Notes: generated by a model from the sequence alone, not told the origin. A stretch of 64,000 nt of DNA from Actinoplanes sp. L3-i22 (GCF_019704555.1 NZ_AP024745.1:7386501-7450500), one strand, 5' to 3'. Counted from the first letter of the stretch, positions 16,123 through 26,614 are shown. Translations and numbers: made by a program.

Positions 16123-17532
16123 ATGGATCGCCATACATTCGGTGCCGTGACGGCGTGGCCCGTAGTGCCGCCCACCGCTCGCCTCGATCGTTCCCGCGCG
16201 ACGATCACGTTGTTGCGTGCCGAGATCGGCCAGTGGTTCGACACGCGTGCCGCCGACGAGCGCTTTGCACTGTTCAAGCAGCATTTCGTCATTCTCCGGC
16301 AGGTGTTCGGGACGATCGTCGACCGCGTCGACGAGCAGTTCGACGCGCTGGCCGGCTCCGGTGGCACGGCCGGTGAGATCCACGCCGCCTGCCGGGACCT
16401 GGACCGGCGCCGGGACCTGGTAGCCCGCACCTTCCGGTGGTACCGGGCGAAGTACGACCAGCGCGACCGCCAGGACCTGCCGGGGAAGGTGATCCGGGCC
16501 GCCGACCAGCTGGTCCGCAGCTGCTGGGAGGAGCCGTTCACGGTGGCCGGGGTGGACCGTCCGTCCGGCCCGCTGGCCTATCTGGACGACCGCTTCGACG
16601 CGGTCTCCACCCCGCGCGTGTCCGTCCCGTCGGACCTGCGGGCCCCCGACGACGAGCTGATCGGCGAGTTCGTCCGCCAGCTGCCGATCCCGGTGGTGGC
16701 CCTGCCCGCGACCAGTGTCCACGAGCCCTGGTGGCTGGTGCTGTGCGCGCACGAGGTCGGGCACCACGTGCAGTTCGACCTCGATCCGGGCCTGGTCGGC
16801 CGGACCCGGGAGGCGATCTCCGGCGCCGTCCTCGACCGGGACGAGGACGTCCGGACGCTCTGGCCGTCGTGGTCGCTCGAGGTGTTCGCGGACGCGTTCG
16901 CGGTGCTCAGCGTCGGGACCGCCGCGGCGTACGCGGTGACCGATCTGGAATACGGTCCACCGGCCACCCTGGCCTACTGGCCCGGGGACGGCGACCGGTA
17001 TCCGCCGCCGGCCGTCCGCCTCGCCCTGCACGGCGAGCTCGCCCGGGCGGCCGGGCTGAACGATCCCGGGCCGGGCGCCCAGGACGTCACCGGCTGGCTC
17101 GACCGGCTGCCGGCCGGTGGCGTGGTGCCGGCCGTCGCCGACCTGACCCGCCGGCTGCTCGCGGCCACCGCCGCGGTGGCCCGGGCCCTGCTCACGGTCG
17201 AGGTCGGCGGGCGCGACCTGCCCCGGCTCTGCGGCCTGTCGGCCGGGCAGTTCACCACCGCCGATCAGTGGCGGAACCTGCTCGTCCAGCAGCGGCCGGT
17301 CTTCGCCGGCCTCAAGACCCGGCCGGCCGCCCGGTCCGCGATCGCCGCCGGGGTCGCCGCGTTCGCCGGGGCCATCGACGATCCGGTACGCCGTGACCTG
17401 GCCGGCCGCAACCTCGTCGACCTGCTGGTCCGCTGCGGCCCGCCGGGCACCCTGGCCGCGAGCCGGGAGCCGGACCTCGTCGCGATCGGCGGCCGGCTCG
17501 CCGATCTCCTGGTCGGTGGGGTGCCGCGATGA
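16123..17532 (+). CDS. Uncharacterised protein with gluzincin-like HEXXH zinc-site
   Basis: 469 residues from the ATG at 16123 (a GTG at 16147 is an alternative; no clear ribosome site). The central CAHEVGHH motif (His210, Glu211, His214) followed 39 residues later by WSLEVFADAF (Glu253) fits a zinc metallopeptidase of the HEXXH...E type. The first 150 residues are helical with many charged residues and no signal peptide, so it is probably cytoplasmic. The C-terminal 150 residues are an alanine/arginine-rich helical region. The stop overlaps the ATG of a short downstream frame (ATGA at 17529), implying translational coupling. Proteins of this kind occur in actinobacterial conflict-type gene clusters, but I cannot name the family. 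Confidence 0.72.
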   Translation: MDRHTFGAVTAWPVVPPTARLDRSRATITLLRAEIGQWFDTRAADERFALFKQHFVILRQVFGTIVDRVDEQFDALAGSGGTAGEIHAACRDLDRRRDLVARTFRWYRAKYDQRDRQDLPGKVIRAADQLVRSCWEEPFTVAGVDRPSGPLAYLDDRFDAVSTPRVSVPSDLRAPDDELIGEFVRQLPIPVVALPATSVHEPWWLVLCAHEVGHHVQFDLDPGLVGRTREAISGAVLDRDEDVRTLWPSWSLEVFADAFAVLSVGTAAAYAVTDLEYGPPATLAYWPGDGDRYPPPAVRLALHGELARAAGLNDPGPGAQDVTGWLDRLPAGGVVPAVADLTRRLLAATAAVARALLTVEVGGRDLPRLCGLSAGQFTTADQWRNLLVQQRPVFAGLKTRPAARSAIAAGVAAFAGAIDDPVRRDLAGRNLVDLLVRCGPPGTLAASREPDLVAIGGRLADLLVGGVPR

Positions 17533-17693
17533 TCCGGGTGGTGGTCGAGGTCCGCCCGGCGGCGCCGGGGAGGAGCTCCGGGTACGCCTCGCCGAGCCCC
17601 CGATCGTCATCCGCCCGTTCTGACCGGGTGTCCCGCACCCCGGAAGGCGCGCCCTTCCCCGCCCTCGACCCGCCCGCCGAGCTCGGCGCATGA
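17529..17693 (+). CDS. Short coupled ORF, possibly frameshifted
   Basis: Its ATG overlaps the stop of the HEXXH gene (ATGA), and its stop overlaps the ATG at 17690 in the same way. As it stands it encodes about 54 residues starting MIRVVVEVRPAAPG and then turns arginine/serine-rich and unlike protein. Inserting one G in the GGGG at about 17569 would instead give a 31-residue protein ending AEPPIVIRPF at 17623, which looks far more natural. Either this is a sequencing or real frameshift in a tiny coupled gene, or the frame is not coding. Confidence 0.35.
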   Translation: MIRVVVEVRPAAPGRSSGYASPSPRSSSARSDRVSRTPEGAPFPALDPPAELGA

Positions 17694-17776
17694 GCATCTC
17701 CGAACAGCAGGTGACGGACTGGGTCAACGGGTACGTCACCGCGTGGCGCAGCACCGACCCGACGGACATCCGCCCC
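17690..17776 (+). pseudogene. SnoaL-like (NTF2-fold) gene fragment
   Basis: About 29 residues, MSISEQQVTDWVNGYVTAW followed by STDPTDI, match the standard N-terminus of actinobacterial SnoaL-like/nuclear-transport-factor-2 family proteins. The resemblance then stops abruptly, and the frame continues only as the antisense of a different gene relic. The rest of the gene (about 100 residues) is missing, so this is a truncated relic joined head-on to 17777-18285. Confidence 0.5.
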
Positions 17777-18285
17777 CACCTGCAACTGCTGACCGGGCGC
17801 ATCCCGTACGTCGAAGGTCTGATAGGTCAGATCGATGCGGCCGGCGTCCGGATGGTGGAAGGTCTTGTCCATCCGGGCGAGCGCGCCGACGCGCTGCCGC
17901 CCCCAGCGCTCGGCGAACTCCGGCTGGTCCGCGAGGCCGTCCAGCACGGCCAGCACCTCCGGGTCGGCCGGGAACAGCCCGGCGTTGAGGCGCAGCGCGT
18001 GCACCACGGCGTCGGCCGCCGCCGGCCAGTCGTCGAAGAACGTGCGGGCCCGCGGGTCGGTGAACACCACCCGCACCATGCTGGGCCGCGGCCCGAACGG
18101 GGCCAGCAGCGCCGCGCCGAGCGGGTTGGCCGCGAGCACGTCGAAGGCCGGGCCGAAGACATACGCCGCCGCCTGCGGGAAGCCGTCCATCAGGTCCCGC
18201 AGCGCCGGGTGCACGACGGCACCGGCCACGGCCGGGGTGCGGTCCGGATGGAGGCCCGCGAGCCGGTAGAGGTGCCCCCGGGTGT
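17777..18285 (-). pseudogene. Remnant of MmyB-type XRE regulator (ligand-binding domain only)
   Basis: Reading the minus strand from 18285, the frame gives HLYRLAGLHPDR, then FDVLAANPLGAALLAPFG, VRVVFTDPRARTFFDDW, MDKTFHHPDAGRIDLTYQTF and DAPGQQLQV. This parallels the MmyB-like ligand-binding domain of the intact regulator at 20416-21270 block by block. An in-frame TGA at 18286-18288 replaces the expected 80-residue helix-turn-helix, and the last 30 residues are lost where it meets the SnoaL fragment. It therefore lacks both ends and DNA binding. Confidence 0.65.
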
Positions 18286-18324
18286 CTCACCTCTGCCATC
18301 ACCCGATCCTGGAAAGCTCGTCCG

Positions 18325-18359
18325 GGTCCTGCCAGGGAGTGCCGCTCCCCGGCAGGACC
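18325..18359 (-). terminator. Hairpin terminator of the MazG-like gene
   Basis: GGTCCTGCC (18325-18333) pairs perfectly with GGCAGGACC (18351-18359); inner GGGA/TCCC pairs extend the stem. It lies 8 bases after the stop of 18367-18717. Confidence 0.6.
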
Positions 18360-18366
18360 GGCCCGA

Positions 18367-18717
18367 TCAGTCCGACGGGCCGGCGTTCCCGGTCAGCCCC
18401 TGCTCGATCTTGTGCATGGTGTGCACGTACGCCTCGTTGATGTCGATGCCGAGCTTGTCGGCGAGCACGAACGTCCACCACAGCGACTCGGCGAGCTTGT
18501 GCTCGAGTTCCGCGTCCACGTCACCGTCGATCGGCCAGGTGCCGTCCTTGGCCAGCAGCAGCCGGCCGAGGTAGCCGACGTCGTTCGAGAAGCCGATCAT
18601 GAGTTCGTGCATCGACCAGGTCTTGCCGTTGACGCGCTGCTCGATCGTCTCGTACAGCGCGCGGACGGCCAGCGCCTGCTTCCGTGCGTCGTCGAGGATG
18701 GGCCAGGCCTCTTTCAT
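18367..18717 (-). CDS. MazG-like nucleotide pyrophosphohydrolase-type protein
   Basis: 116 residues, all helical. The block ELEHKLAESLWWTFVLADKLGIDINEAY resembles the EExxE...D helices of all-alpha NTP pyrophosphatases (MazG/HisE superfamily), which coordinate Mg and cleave NTPs to NMP and PPi. The family is often annotated MazG-like in actinobacteria. AAAGGA 7 bases upstream supports the start. It follows the SnoaL-like gene by 42 bp and probably shares its transcript. Catalytic activity is not proven by these residues. Confidence 0.65.
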   Translation of the reverse strand: MKEAWPILDDARKQALAVRALYETIEQRVNGKTWSMHELMIGFSNDVGYLGRLLLAKDGTWPIDGDVDAELEHKLAESLWWTFVLADKLGIDINEAYVHTMHKIEQGLTGNAGPSD

Positions 18718-18759
18718 GGTGGTGTCCTTTCGCCGGTGTTCGCGCTGGATGGGGCGGGG

Positions 18760-19224
18760 TCAGACGCCGGCGAGCACGGACGGGTCGCCGTCCAGCCAGA
18801 CGTTGTCGACGGTGAGCCGGTGCAGCACCCAGACGTCGCCCTCGCGGATCAGTTCGGCGTCGTACCGGTTCGTCATGAGCAGGTGCCGCGAATGGTCGGC
18901 CTTCGGCAGGTGCTGCGCGGACACCACCGCCTCCAGGTGGGCCTTGTCCCCGTCGATGGTGACCCGCGGGTTCGACACCAGGTGGGTCGTGTCGAACGGG
19001 GCGAGCGAACCCAGCACCGCCGAGACGATCGTGTCCCGGCCGTGCATGGCCGGGTAGTCGAGACCGATCTTGGCCGTGGCCGGGCTGTTGTCGGAGATCG
19101 CGTCGACGGCGAGCGACGAGGCGAACAGCGACTCGTCCTTGAGGTCGACCCCGGCGGCGTACCGGTAGAGGGCCTCGGTCACGGCAAGCTGGTCCGCGAG
19201 CAGGTGGAGAACGGTGTCTGTCAT
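18760..19224 (-). CDS. SnoaL-like / NTF2-fold protein
   Basis: 154 residues from MTDTVLHLLADQLAVTEALY (an upstream in-frame start adds 12 poorly conserved residues). The helix-rich start, the RYAAGVDLKDESLFASSLA segment and the alternating strands ending WVLHRLTVDNVWLDGD fit the SnoaL_4-type cone barrel used by polyketide cyclases, dehydratases and many proteins of unknown role. It lies 55 bp after the LuxR gene and 42 bp before the MazG-like gene, all on the minus strand, so a regulator-enzyme operon is likely. The ligand is unknown. Confidence 0.72.
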   Translation of the reverse strand: MTDTVLHLLADQLAVTEALYRYAAGVDLKDESLFASSLAVDAISDNSPATAKIGLDYPAMHGRDTIVSAVLGSLAPFDTTHLVSNPRVTIDGDKAHLEAVVSAQHLPKADHSRHLLMTNRYDAELIREGDVWVLHRLTVDNVWLDGDPSVLAGV

Positions 19225-19279
19225 GCCTCGATCGTCGGCCGCCGGGCGCCCGGCGCCCATCCCGCGATCGCGGGGATTC

Positions 19280-20221
19280 CTAGAAAGCGGCCAGGCGGGC
19301 GGTGAGCTCGGGCCGCGTCCGCACCCCGACCTTGGCGTAGATCGCTTTGACGTGGTCCCGGACGGTGTGCAGCGACAGCGTCAGCTGCGTGGCCATCTCC
19401 TCCAGTGACCGGCCCTCGACGACCAGCTCGGCCACCGTCCGCTCCCGCGCCGTCAGGTCGTGCAACGCCAGCAGCAGCGGAAACAGCGACCGCGCGCCGG
19501 CCGGCTCCAGCGACATGACCACCTTCGGCGAGGCCGCCCCGTGCAGCGCCTCCGCCCGCACCGCGACCAGCCCGCCGGCCGTGGTGCCCAGCCGCGACCG
19601 GGCGGGCCGCTGAGCCCGGGCCGCGAGCGAGATCCACCGCAACGCGGTCGGCAGCGGCGCGCTCAGGTCGGCCATGCCCAGCCGGGCGAGCCAGGCCCGG
19701 GCCTCGGGCGTGTACCCCTCGATGGCATCGCCGTCACCCAGCACCAGCGTCCCGGCGCCCGGCGCGGACCGCCGATCGGCCTGTGCCGCCAGCGCCGTCC
19801 GCAGCAGATCGGCCCGCAGCGCGACGCCCACCTCCCGGGCGATGTCGCCCACGTAGCCGGCCTCCGCCGCGCTGAACGGCCGATCACCGGTGTCCCGGGT
19901 CAGGCACGCGGAACCCCAGGCGCTCTGCCCGCTGCGTGCCACCACCCGCAGATCATGCGGACCCGGCTGGTCCGGGTCGTCCAGACCGCGCAGCTCCCGC
20001 TCGACCGCTACCAGGTCGAAGTTCCCCGACTCGGTGGGCAGCATCGTCTCCGGATCAGAGGTCCACCAGGCGCCGAGGTCGAAGGAGATCACCCGCCGGA
20101 GCCGGGCCTCGACCGCGTCGAGCAGCTCCCGCGCCGGCGGCTCCTCGGCCGCCAGGTCACTGATCGCCCGGCGAACCGCCCGGGCCCGGGACCCGTGCAC
20201 CGACAAACCGGACTCCGCCAT
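19280..20221 (-). CDS. LuxR-family transcriptional regulator
   Basis: 313 residues from MAESGLSVHG (20221); the open frame extends 33 codons upstream but without protein-like composition. The first 200 residues resemble a GAF-like sensor, and the C-terminus is a LuxR helix-turn-helix: LTARERTVAELVVEGRSLEE, then LSLHTVRDHVKAIYAKVGV. No ATPase or receiver domain is present, so it is a one-component regulator. It is divergent from the MmyB-type XRE gene (20416) and upstream of the SnoaL-like and MazG-like genes it may control. Confidence 0.85.
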   Translation of the reverse strand: MAESGLSVHGSRARAVRRAISDLAAEEPPARELLDAVEARLRRVISFDLGAWWTSDPETMLPTESGNFDLVAVERELRGLDDPDQPGPHDLRVVARSGQSAWGSACLTRDTGDRPFSAAEAGYVGDIAREVGVALRADLLRTALAAQADRRSAPGAGTLVLGDGDAIEGYTPEARAWLARLGMADLSAPLPTALRWISLAARAQRPARSRLGTTAGGLVAVRAEALHGAASPKVVMSLEPAGARSLFPLLLALHDLTARERTVAELVVEGRSLEEMATQLTLSLHTVRDHVKAIYAKVGVRTRPELTARLAAF

Positions 20222-20415
20222 GCGCGCAACGGTACGTCGCCCCACCGGCCCGGTCAGCCGGACTTTCCCGACAAGGGCCAGACAAAGATCAAAACCTCGA
20301 TTACGGTACGACCGCAGCACCGTCCCCGCGCGGTCCCGAAGCCCCGGGGGCGAGCGTCCGGGGGGGACAAACTCAACCCCGCACCGCCCCTGGCCGGTGA
20401 CGTAGCGTCGTCGGC

Positions 20416-21270
20416 ATGGACCACCGAGCCGAGATCCGCGAGTTCCTCGCCACGAGGCGCGCCAAGATCACGCCGGAGCAGGTCGGCCTGCCCGCCGGCA
20501 CCGGCCTGCGCCGGGTCCCCGGCCTGCGCCGGGAGGAGGTCGCCGTGCTCGCCGGCGTCTCCACCGACTGGTACGTCCGCCTGGAGAAGGGCCACATCGA
20601 CGGCGTCTCCGACGACGTCCTGGACGCGGTCGCCCGGGCCCTGCGGCTCGACGACGCCGAGCGGCTGCACCTGTTCAACCTGGCCCGGACGGCGAAACCC
20701 CAGCGGGTGGCCCGCCGCCGCAAGGCCCCGCCCACGGTCCGCGACAGCGTGCGCCGGATCGTGGACTCGATGAGCACCCCGGCCTTCGTCCGCAACGGGC
20801 GCCTGGACGTGCTGGCCGTCAACCCGCTCGGCCGGGCGCTGTACGCGCCGGCCTTCGAGGACGCCGGCCGGCCGGTGAACATGGCCCGGTTCTGCTTCCT
20901 CGACCCGGCGGCGCAGACCTTCTACCCGGACTGGGCGGATGTCGCCCGGGCCACCGTCGCCGTGCTGCGCGCCGCGGCCGGGCGCGACCCGCACCACCGG
21001 GAGCTCACCGACCTGGTCGGCGAGCTGGCCACCCGCAGCGAGGTGTTCCGCACCGAGTGGGCCTCGCACAACGTCCTCCTGCACCAGCACGGCAGCAAGC
21101 ACTTCCAGCACCCGCTGGTCGGGCTGATCGACGTCACGTTCGACTCGATGGATCTACCCGCGGACCCGGGGCTGACGCTGACCGCGTACAGCACCGAGCC
21201 CGGTTCCCCGTCCGAGGACGCGCTCCGGCTGCTCGCCAGCTGGACCGCCGCCCCGGCCGATCACCACTGA
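20416..21270 (+). CDS. XRE regulator with MmyB-like ligand-binding domain
   Basis: 284 residues. An N-terminal helix-turn-helix with GLRRVPGLRREEVAVLAGVSTDWYVRLEKG is the signature of the MmyB-type XRE group. From about residue 105 the MmyB ligand-binding (PAS-like) domain follows (NPLGRALYAPAFED, FCFLDPAAQTFYPDW, KHFQHPLVGLIDVTFDSM). The group senses a small hydrophobic ligand, possibly a fatty acid, and usually controls the adjacent oxidoreductase. A TAGCGT hexamer 7 bases before the ATG and no ribosome site suggest leaderless expression. The aldo/keto reductase starts 9 bp after its stop. Confidence 0.9.
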   Translation: MDHRAEIREFLATRRAKITPEQVGLPAGTGLRRVPGLRREEVAVLAGVSTDWYVRLEKGHIDGVSDDVLDAVARALRLDDAERLHLFNLARTAKPQRVARRRKAPPTVRDSVRRIVDSMSTPAFVRNGRLDVLAVNPLGRALYAPAFEDAGRPVNMARFCFLDPAAQTFYPDWADVARATVAVLRAAAGRDPHHRELTDLVGELATRSEVFRTEWASHNVLLHQHGSKHFQHPLVGLIDVTFDSMDLPADPGLTLTAYSTEPGSPSEDALRLLASWTAAPADHH

Positions 21271-22286
<1,016 letters not shown>

Positions 22287-22290
<4 letters not shown>

Positions 22291-23900
22291 AAGCGGAACC
22301 GCTGGACCAGGTTCTGCAGGCCGGTGGCGGCCACCGCGAGCTCCTCGGTGGCGGCCCGGGCCTGACGCATGCCGGTGCTGGTGGTGGTCGCTCCGGCGGC
22401 GACCTGGCCGATGGTGCCGGCGATGTCGGTGGTGCCGGCCGCGGCGTGGGCGATGTTCCGGCTGATCTCACCGGTGGTCGCGGTCTGCTCCTCGACCGCG
22501 GCGGCGATCGTGGTCTGGTACTGGTTGATCTCCTCGATCACCCGGGCGATCTCGTTGATCGACGTCGCCGCGGCCTGGGCGTCGGCCTGGATGGCGGCGA
22601 CCCGCCCGGAGATGTCCTCGGTGGCCCGGGCGGTCTCCTGGGCCAGGTCCTTGACCTCGGAGGCGACCACCGCGAAGCCCTTGCCCATGTCGCCGGCCCG
22701 GGCCGCCTCGATGGTGGCGTTCAGGGCGAGCAGGTTGGTCTGCTCGGCGATCGAGGTGATCAGGTTCAGCACGTTGCCGATCTCGGCGCTGGACGTGTCG
22801 AGCTGGGCGACGGTGCGCGAGGCGCTGGTCGCGGCGGTGACGGCGGCCGCGGCGACCCGGGCGGCGTCGGACGCCGACTCGGCGATCTCGCGGATCGCGG
22901 CGGACATCTCCTCGGCGCCGGCGACGACCGACTGCACCCGCTCGGAGACGTCGGTCGCGGCGGCGGCGACCGTCTGGGTCTGCCCGGACGCCCCTTCGGC
23001 GGTGCCGGCGATCGTGATGGTGGTCTGCGCGAGCTCCGAGGCCGAGGTGGCGACGCCGGCCGCGGTCCGGGACACCTCCTGCACGGTGTCGCGCAGACTG
23101 GTCGTCGCCGTGTCGAGGGCGTCGGCCATCCGGCCGATCTCGTCGCGGGACCCGGTCGAGGCGACCCCGGTCAGGTCGCCGCCGGCCAGGCCGGTCAGCA
23201 CCGCGCCGACCTGCCGCAGCGGCCCGACGATCCGCCGCACGGTGTACGCGGCCACGACCGCGCCGATCAGCACGCCGAGGCCGACCAGCAGGATGACCTG
23301 CAGGCGGGCCCGATGGTACTGGGCCTGCGCGTCGGCGATCTTCCGGTGCGCGTCGGTGGTCTCCGCCTCGCGGGCCGTGTCCAGCGCGGCGAAGGCCTTG
23401 TTGACCAGCGGGACCAGGGTGTTGGTGGCGAGATCCTCGAACAGCACGAGGTTGTCGGCGCGCGCGGCCGGGATCTGCTTGGCGTCGCGGATGCTCAGGT
23501 ACTGCTGCCAGATCTGGCTGAACTCATCGATCGCGGCCGGATCGTTGGCGTGCGGCCGGTAGGTGGCGACCGCCGCGGTCACCGCGTCGTCGGCCTTCTG
23601 CAGCGCGGCCACCGCGGCCGCCTTGTCCGTCTTCAGGGCGACGTCCCGGACCGCGATCCGGGCCCCCAGCGCCGCGGTGTGCAGATCGGCCAGTTCCAGC
23701 GCGGGCGCCATGTTCTCCCGCACCACCGCCTCGCTGCTGGCGTACACCGTGGCCAGGCTGGCGACCGCCAGCACCCCGGCGGCGACGGCCGCCGCGGCGA
23801 CCACACCGACCGCGGTGAAGATCTTCGCCGCGACCGGAAGGTCGCCGAACCATCCTGAGGCGCGACCCCGGCGCGGCCGAGCGCTACTCGTTGCGGACAT
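22287..23900 (-). CDS. Methyl-accepting chemotaxis protein
   Basis: 537 residues from the ATG at 23900, chosen because GGGAGGA lies 8 bases upstream (an earlier in-frame start has no such site). Order: a TM helix ([20 protein letters not shown]); an extracytoplasmic four-helix-bundle region of about 150 residues; a second TM ([20 protein letters not shown]); a HAMP region beginning [10 protein letters not shown]; and a long cytoplasmic coiled coil with the conserved hairpin tip [20 protein letters not shown]. It would relay a signal to CheA/CheW; none is encoded here, so it is an orphan receptor. Confidence 0.92.
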
Positions 23901-23998
23901 CAGCACGGTCCTCCCGATCCCCGGCACCACGCCGAGGCCCTGCGATCACAGCGCCGACAGTCCTATCGGCCCGCGGCCGGAACTGCTGAACCCGTGGC

Positions 23999-26485
23999 TC
24001 ACCGGACGGCGTCGCGCAGTCCCTCGACCTGCAGCAGCCGTTCCAGCAGGTTGACCCGGAACGCCACGGTCAGCAGCGCGAACCACAGCACCAGCGTCGG
24101 CAGCACGGTGGTGAAGACGATCGGCCCGGGTCCGGTGAGCTCGAAGTAGTCCGACAGCGCCGGGGTGAACAGCACCGCGATGAAGGCGAGCAGCAGCACG
24201 ATCACGAGCAGCGCGGGCCGCCGGTCGGCGATCGGGGCCCGCCAGGCCGCGAAGAACCGGTTCGGCGGGGCGAGGAACAGCAGCAGGATGAACGAGGCCA
24301 GGCAGAAGAACGTGGTCAGGCCGGTCTGCGCGCCGATCGACGCGGCCGCCGCCACGAAGTCCGCGCCGCCGTAGGTCAGCCCGGTCAGGGCCTCGAAGTC
24401 GGCGATCCGGTCGGCCGGGGCGGTGCCGACGGTGAACAGCTGGGTGACCGATTCGTACAGAATGGCATAGATCGCCGTGCCGAACCCGGCGGTGACGATC
24501 GCGGCCGGCAGGACGAACCGGGCCAGGTTGGTCAGCGGGTGCCGGTCCGGCGGGGTGTCCGGGGCCCACATGGTGAGGAAGAACGTCGGCACGCCGACGG
24601 TCAGCAGGGTCAGGCCGACCTGCGCCGGGGCGTAGGGAAAGCCCAGGCCGAGCATGGTCACCGCGAGGATGACCAGCCCCTGCGAGGCGACCCGGGCGAG
24701 GAACACGTACATCGAGACGGTGATGCCGTTGACGATCCGCCGGCCCTCGTGCTGGGCGGGCAGCAGCGCGGCGAACGAGTCGTCGAGCAGCACGATGTCG
24801 GCGACGTCCCGGGTGACCGCGCTGCCGCTGCGCATCGCGACGCCGACGTGCGCGCCCTTGATCGCGCGGGCGTCGTTGACGCCGTCCCCGATCATCGCGA
24901 CGTAGTGGCCCTGCCGGCGCAGCGAGGCGACGACGCGTTCCTTCTGCTCCGGCGCGACCCGTCCGAACACGGCCGTGCCGGCGACGATCCGGTCGAGGGC
25001 GGCGTCGTCGAGGCCGTCCAGGGCCGGGCCGGCGACCGGATCACCGGCGTCGAGTCCGGCGCGGGCGGCGAGCGCGGCGACGGTCCGCGGGTCGTCGCCG
25101 GAGAGCACCTTCACCGCCACCCCGCCGGCCCGGAACCGGTGGATGCTGTCGGCGACCTCGGGCCGCAACTGATCAGCGAGCGCGACCAGCCCGACCACCT
25201 CCAGCGGCGACAGCGCGGGCCCGCCGGCACCGTCGCGCAGCCCGGCGTCCGGGACGCGAGCCAGCAGCAACACCCGCAGGCCGCGCGCCGCCAGGTCCGC
25301 GACCACTTCCGCGAAAACCGGATTGCCGACGTACGGCGTGAGCGCGTCCGGCGCACCGAGCACCCAGCTGCCGTCCGCGACGGTCACCCCCGACCAGCGC
25401 AGCGAGGACGAGAACGGCACCTCGTCCCGGACCCCCGGCCAGGCCGTGCCGGGCAGGCCGGCCGCCAGTGCGACGGTGGTCAGGTTCGCGCTGGTCACGG
25501 TGCGGGCGAACGCCCCGAGCAGCGCCTCGGCATCGCACTCCCCGAACGCCCGGACCCGCTCGACGGTGAGCCGCCCGGTGGTCAGCGTGCCGGTCTTGTC
25601 GGTGCACACCACGTCGACGTTGCTGACCGACTCGACCGCGTTCACCTGCTGGACCAGCGCGCCGCACTTGGCGATCCGGGCCGCGCCCCCGGTGTAGGCG
25701 ACCGCGATGAGCAGGAACAACCCGTACGGAATCAGCCCGGACAGCACCGCGGTGATCTGCACCGTCCGCAGCACGCTCAGCCCCTCGATCATCGCCTGGC
25801 CGAGGATCACGCCGCTCATCAGCACGGTCAGCGTGATCACCAGCCGGACGACGAACTCGACCCGCCGCTGCAGCGGGGTCCGGTCGGTGGTCGATCGGCG
25901 GGCCTCGGCGGTCAGCCGCCCGGCGTAGCTGTCCGCCCCGACGTCCCGGGCCAGCTGGTAGCCGTCCCCGGCCACGCAGAAGCTGCCCGAGCGCAGGTCG
26001 TCCCCGGGGTTCTTGAGCACCGGGTCGGACTCGCCGGTCAGCAGCGACTCGTCGGCCTCGACCCGGCCGCCGTCGAGCAGCGGGCCGTCCACCACGATCT
26101 GGTCGCCGGCCCGGACCCGCAGCAGGTCACCCCGGACCACCTCGGTCACGGCGGCCTCGACCTCCCGGCCGTCGCGGACCACCACCACGGCGGCCCGGTC
26201 CAGCAGTTGGAGCCGGTCCAGCTTGCGCTTGGCCCGGATCTCCTGAACGGCGCTGATCACCGCGTTGATCAGGCCGAGTCCGACACTGATCAGCGCGTCG
26301 CTGTACCGCCCGAGGGCCAGCAGCGCGGCGCCGATGACGAACAGAATCGTGTTGAAGAACGAGAAGACGTTGCTGCGCAGGATGTCGGCGTAACCGCGGG
26401 TACTCCCACCGGCGGCGACGTTGCCTTCCCCGCGCCGCCGCCGGGCCTCGGCCTCACCACTGGTCAGACCCGCTCGGACGTCCAT
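23999..26485 (-). CDS. P-type cation-transporting ATPase (CtpE-like)
   Basis: 828 residues from MDVRAGLTSGEAEARR (26485; GGGAG 10 bases upstream); an ATG at 26530 would add 15. Motifs: LLTGES in the actuator domain, the phosphorylation site VCTDKTGTLTTG, and the hinge GDGVNDARAIKGAHVGVAM. About ten hydrophobic helices are present, including a large C-terminal block. The layout, without an N-terminal metal-binding domain or CPx motif, is that of the actinobacterial CtpE group, reported to take up Ca2+ in mycobacteria. The ion here is inferred only from that resemblance. Standalone gene. Confidence 0.88.
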   Translation of the reverse strand: MDVRAGLTSGEAEARRRRGEGNVAAGGSTRGYADILRSNVFSFFNTILFVIGAALLALGRYSDALISVGLGLINAVISAVQEIRAKRKLDRLQLLDRAAVVVVRDGREVEAAVTEVVRGDLLRVRAGDQIVVDGPLLDGGRVEADESLLTGESDPVLKNPGDDLRSGSFCVAGDGYQLARDVGADSYAGRLTAEARRSTTDRTPLQRRVEFVVRLVITLTVLMSGVILGQAMIEGLSVLRTVQITAVLSGLIPYGLFLLIAVAYTGGAARIAKCGALVQQVNAVESVSNVDVVCTDKTGTLTTGRLTVERVRAFGECDAEALLGAFARTVTSANLTTVALAAGLPGTAWPGVRDEVPFSSSLRWSGVTVADGSWVLGAPDALTPYVGNPVFAEVVADLAARGLRVLLLARVPDAGLRDGAGGPALSPLEVVGLVALADQLRPEVADSIHRFRAGGVAVKVLSGDDPRTVAALAARAGLDAGDPVAGPALDGLDDAALDRIVAGTAVFGRVAPEQKERVVASLRRQGHYVAMIGDGVNDARAIKGAHVGVAMRSGSAVTRDVADIVLLDDSFAALLPAQHEGRRIVNGITVSMYVFLARVASQGLVILAVTMLGLGFPYAPAQVGLTLLTVGVPTFFLTMWAPDTPPDRHPLTNLARFVLPAAIVTAGFGTAIYAILYESVTQLFTVGTAPADRIADFEALTGLTYGGADFVAAAASIGAQTGLTTFFCLASFILLLFLAPPNRFFAAWRAPIADRRPALLVIVLLLAFIAVLFTPALSDYFELTGPGPIVFTTVLPTLVLWFALLTVAFRVNLLERLLQVEGLRDAVR

Positions 26486-26614
26486 TCGGCTCGCACTCCC
26501 GGGCTGCTCTCCGACACGCTGTAGGGCCATGGTCGCCCACCACCACCGCCCCCGGAGGTCATTTCCCCCGGCCCGGGGAGCGCGGCGTGCGGATCGGGGG
26601 CGCGGGCGTGGCGC

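Noticed and set aside
23999..26485. Heavy-metal (CPx) P-type ATPase
   Set aside because: No N-terminal CxxC metal-binding domain and no CPC/SPC motif in the membrane helix; the CtpE-like group fits better.
24539..26524. Plus-strand 661-codon frame opposite the P-type ATPase
   Set aside because: Antisense to DKTGTLT and the other ATPase motifs; composition is His/Arg/Gln-rich shadow.
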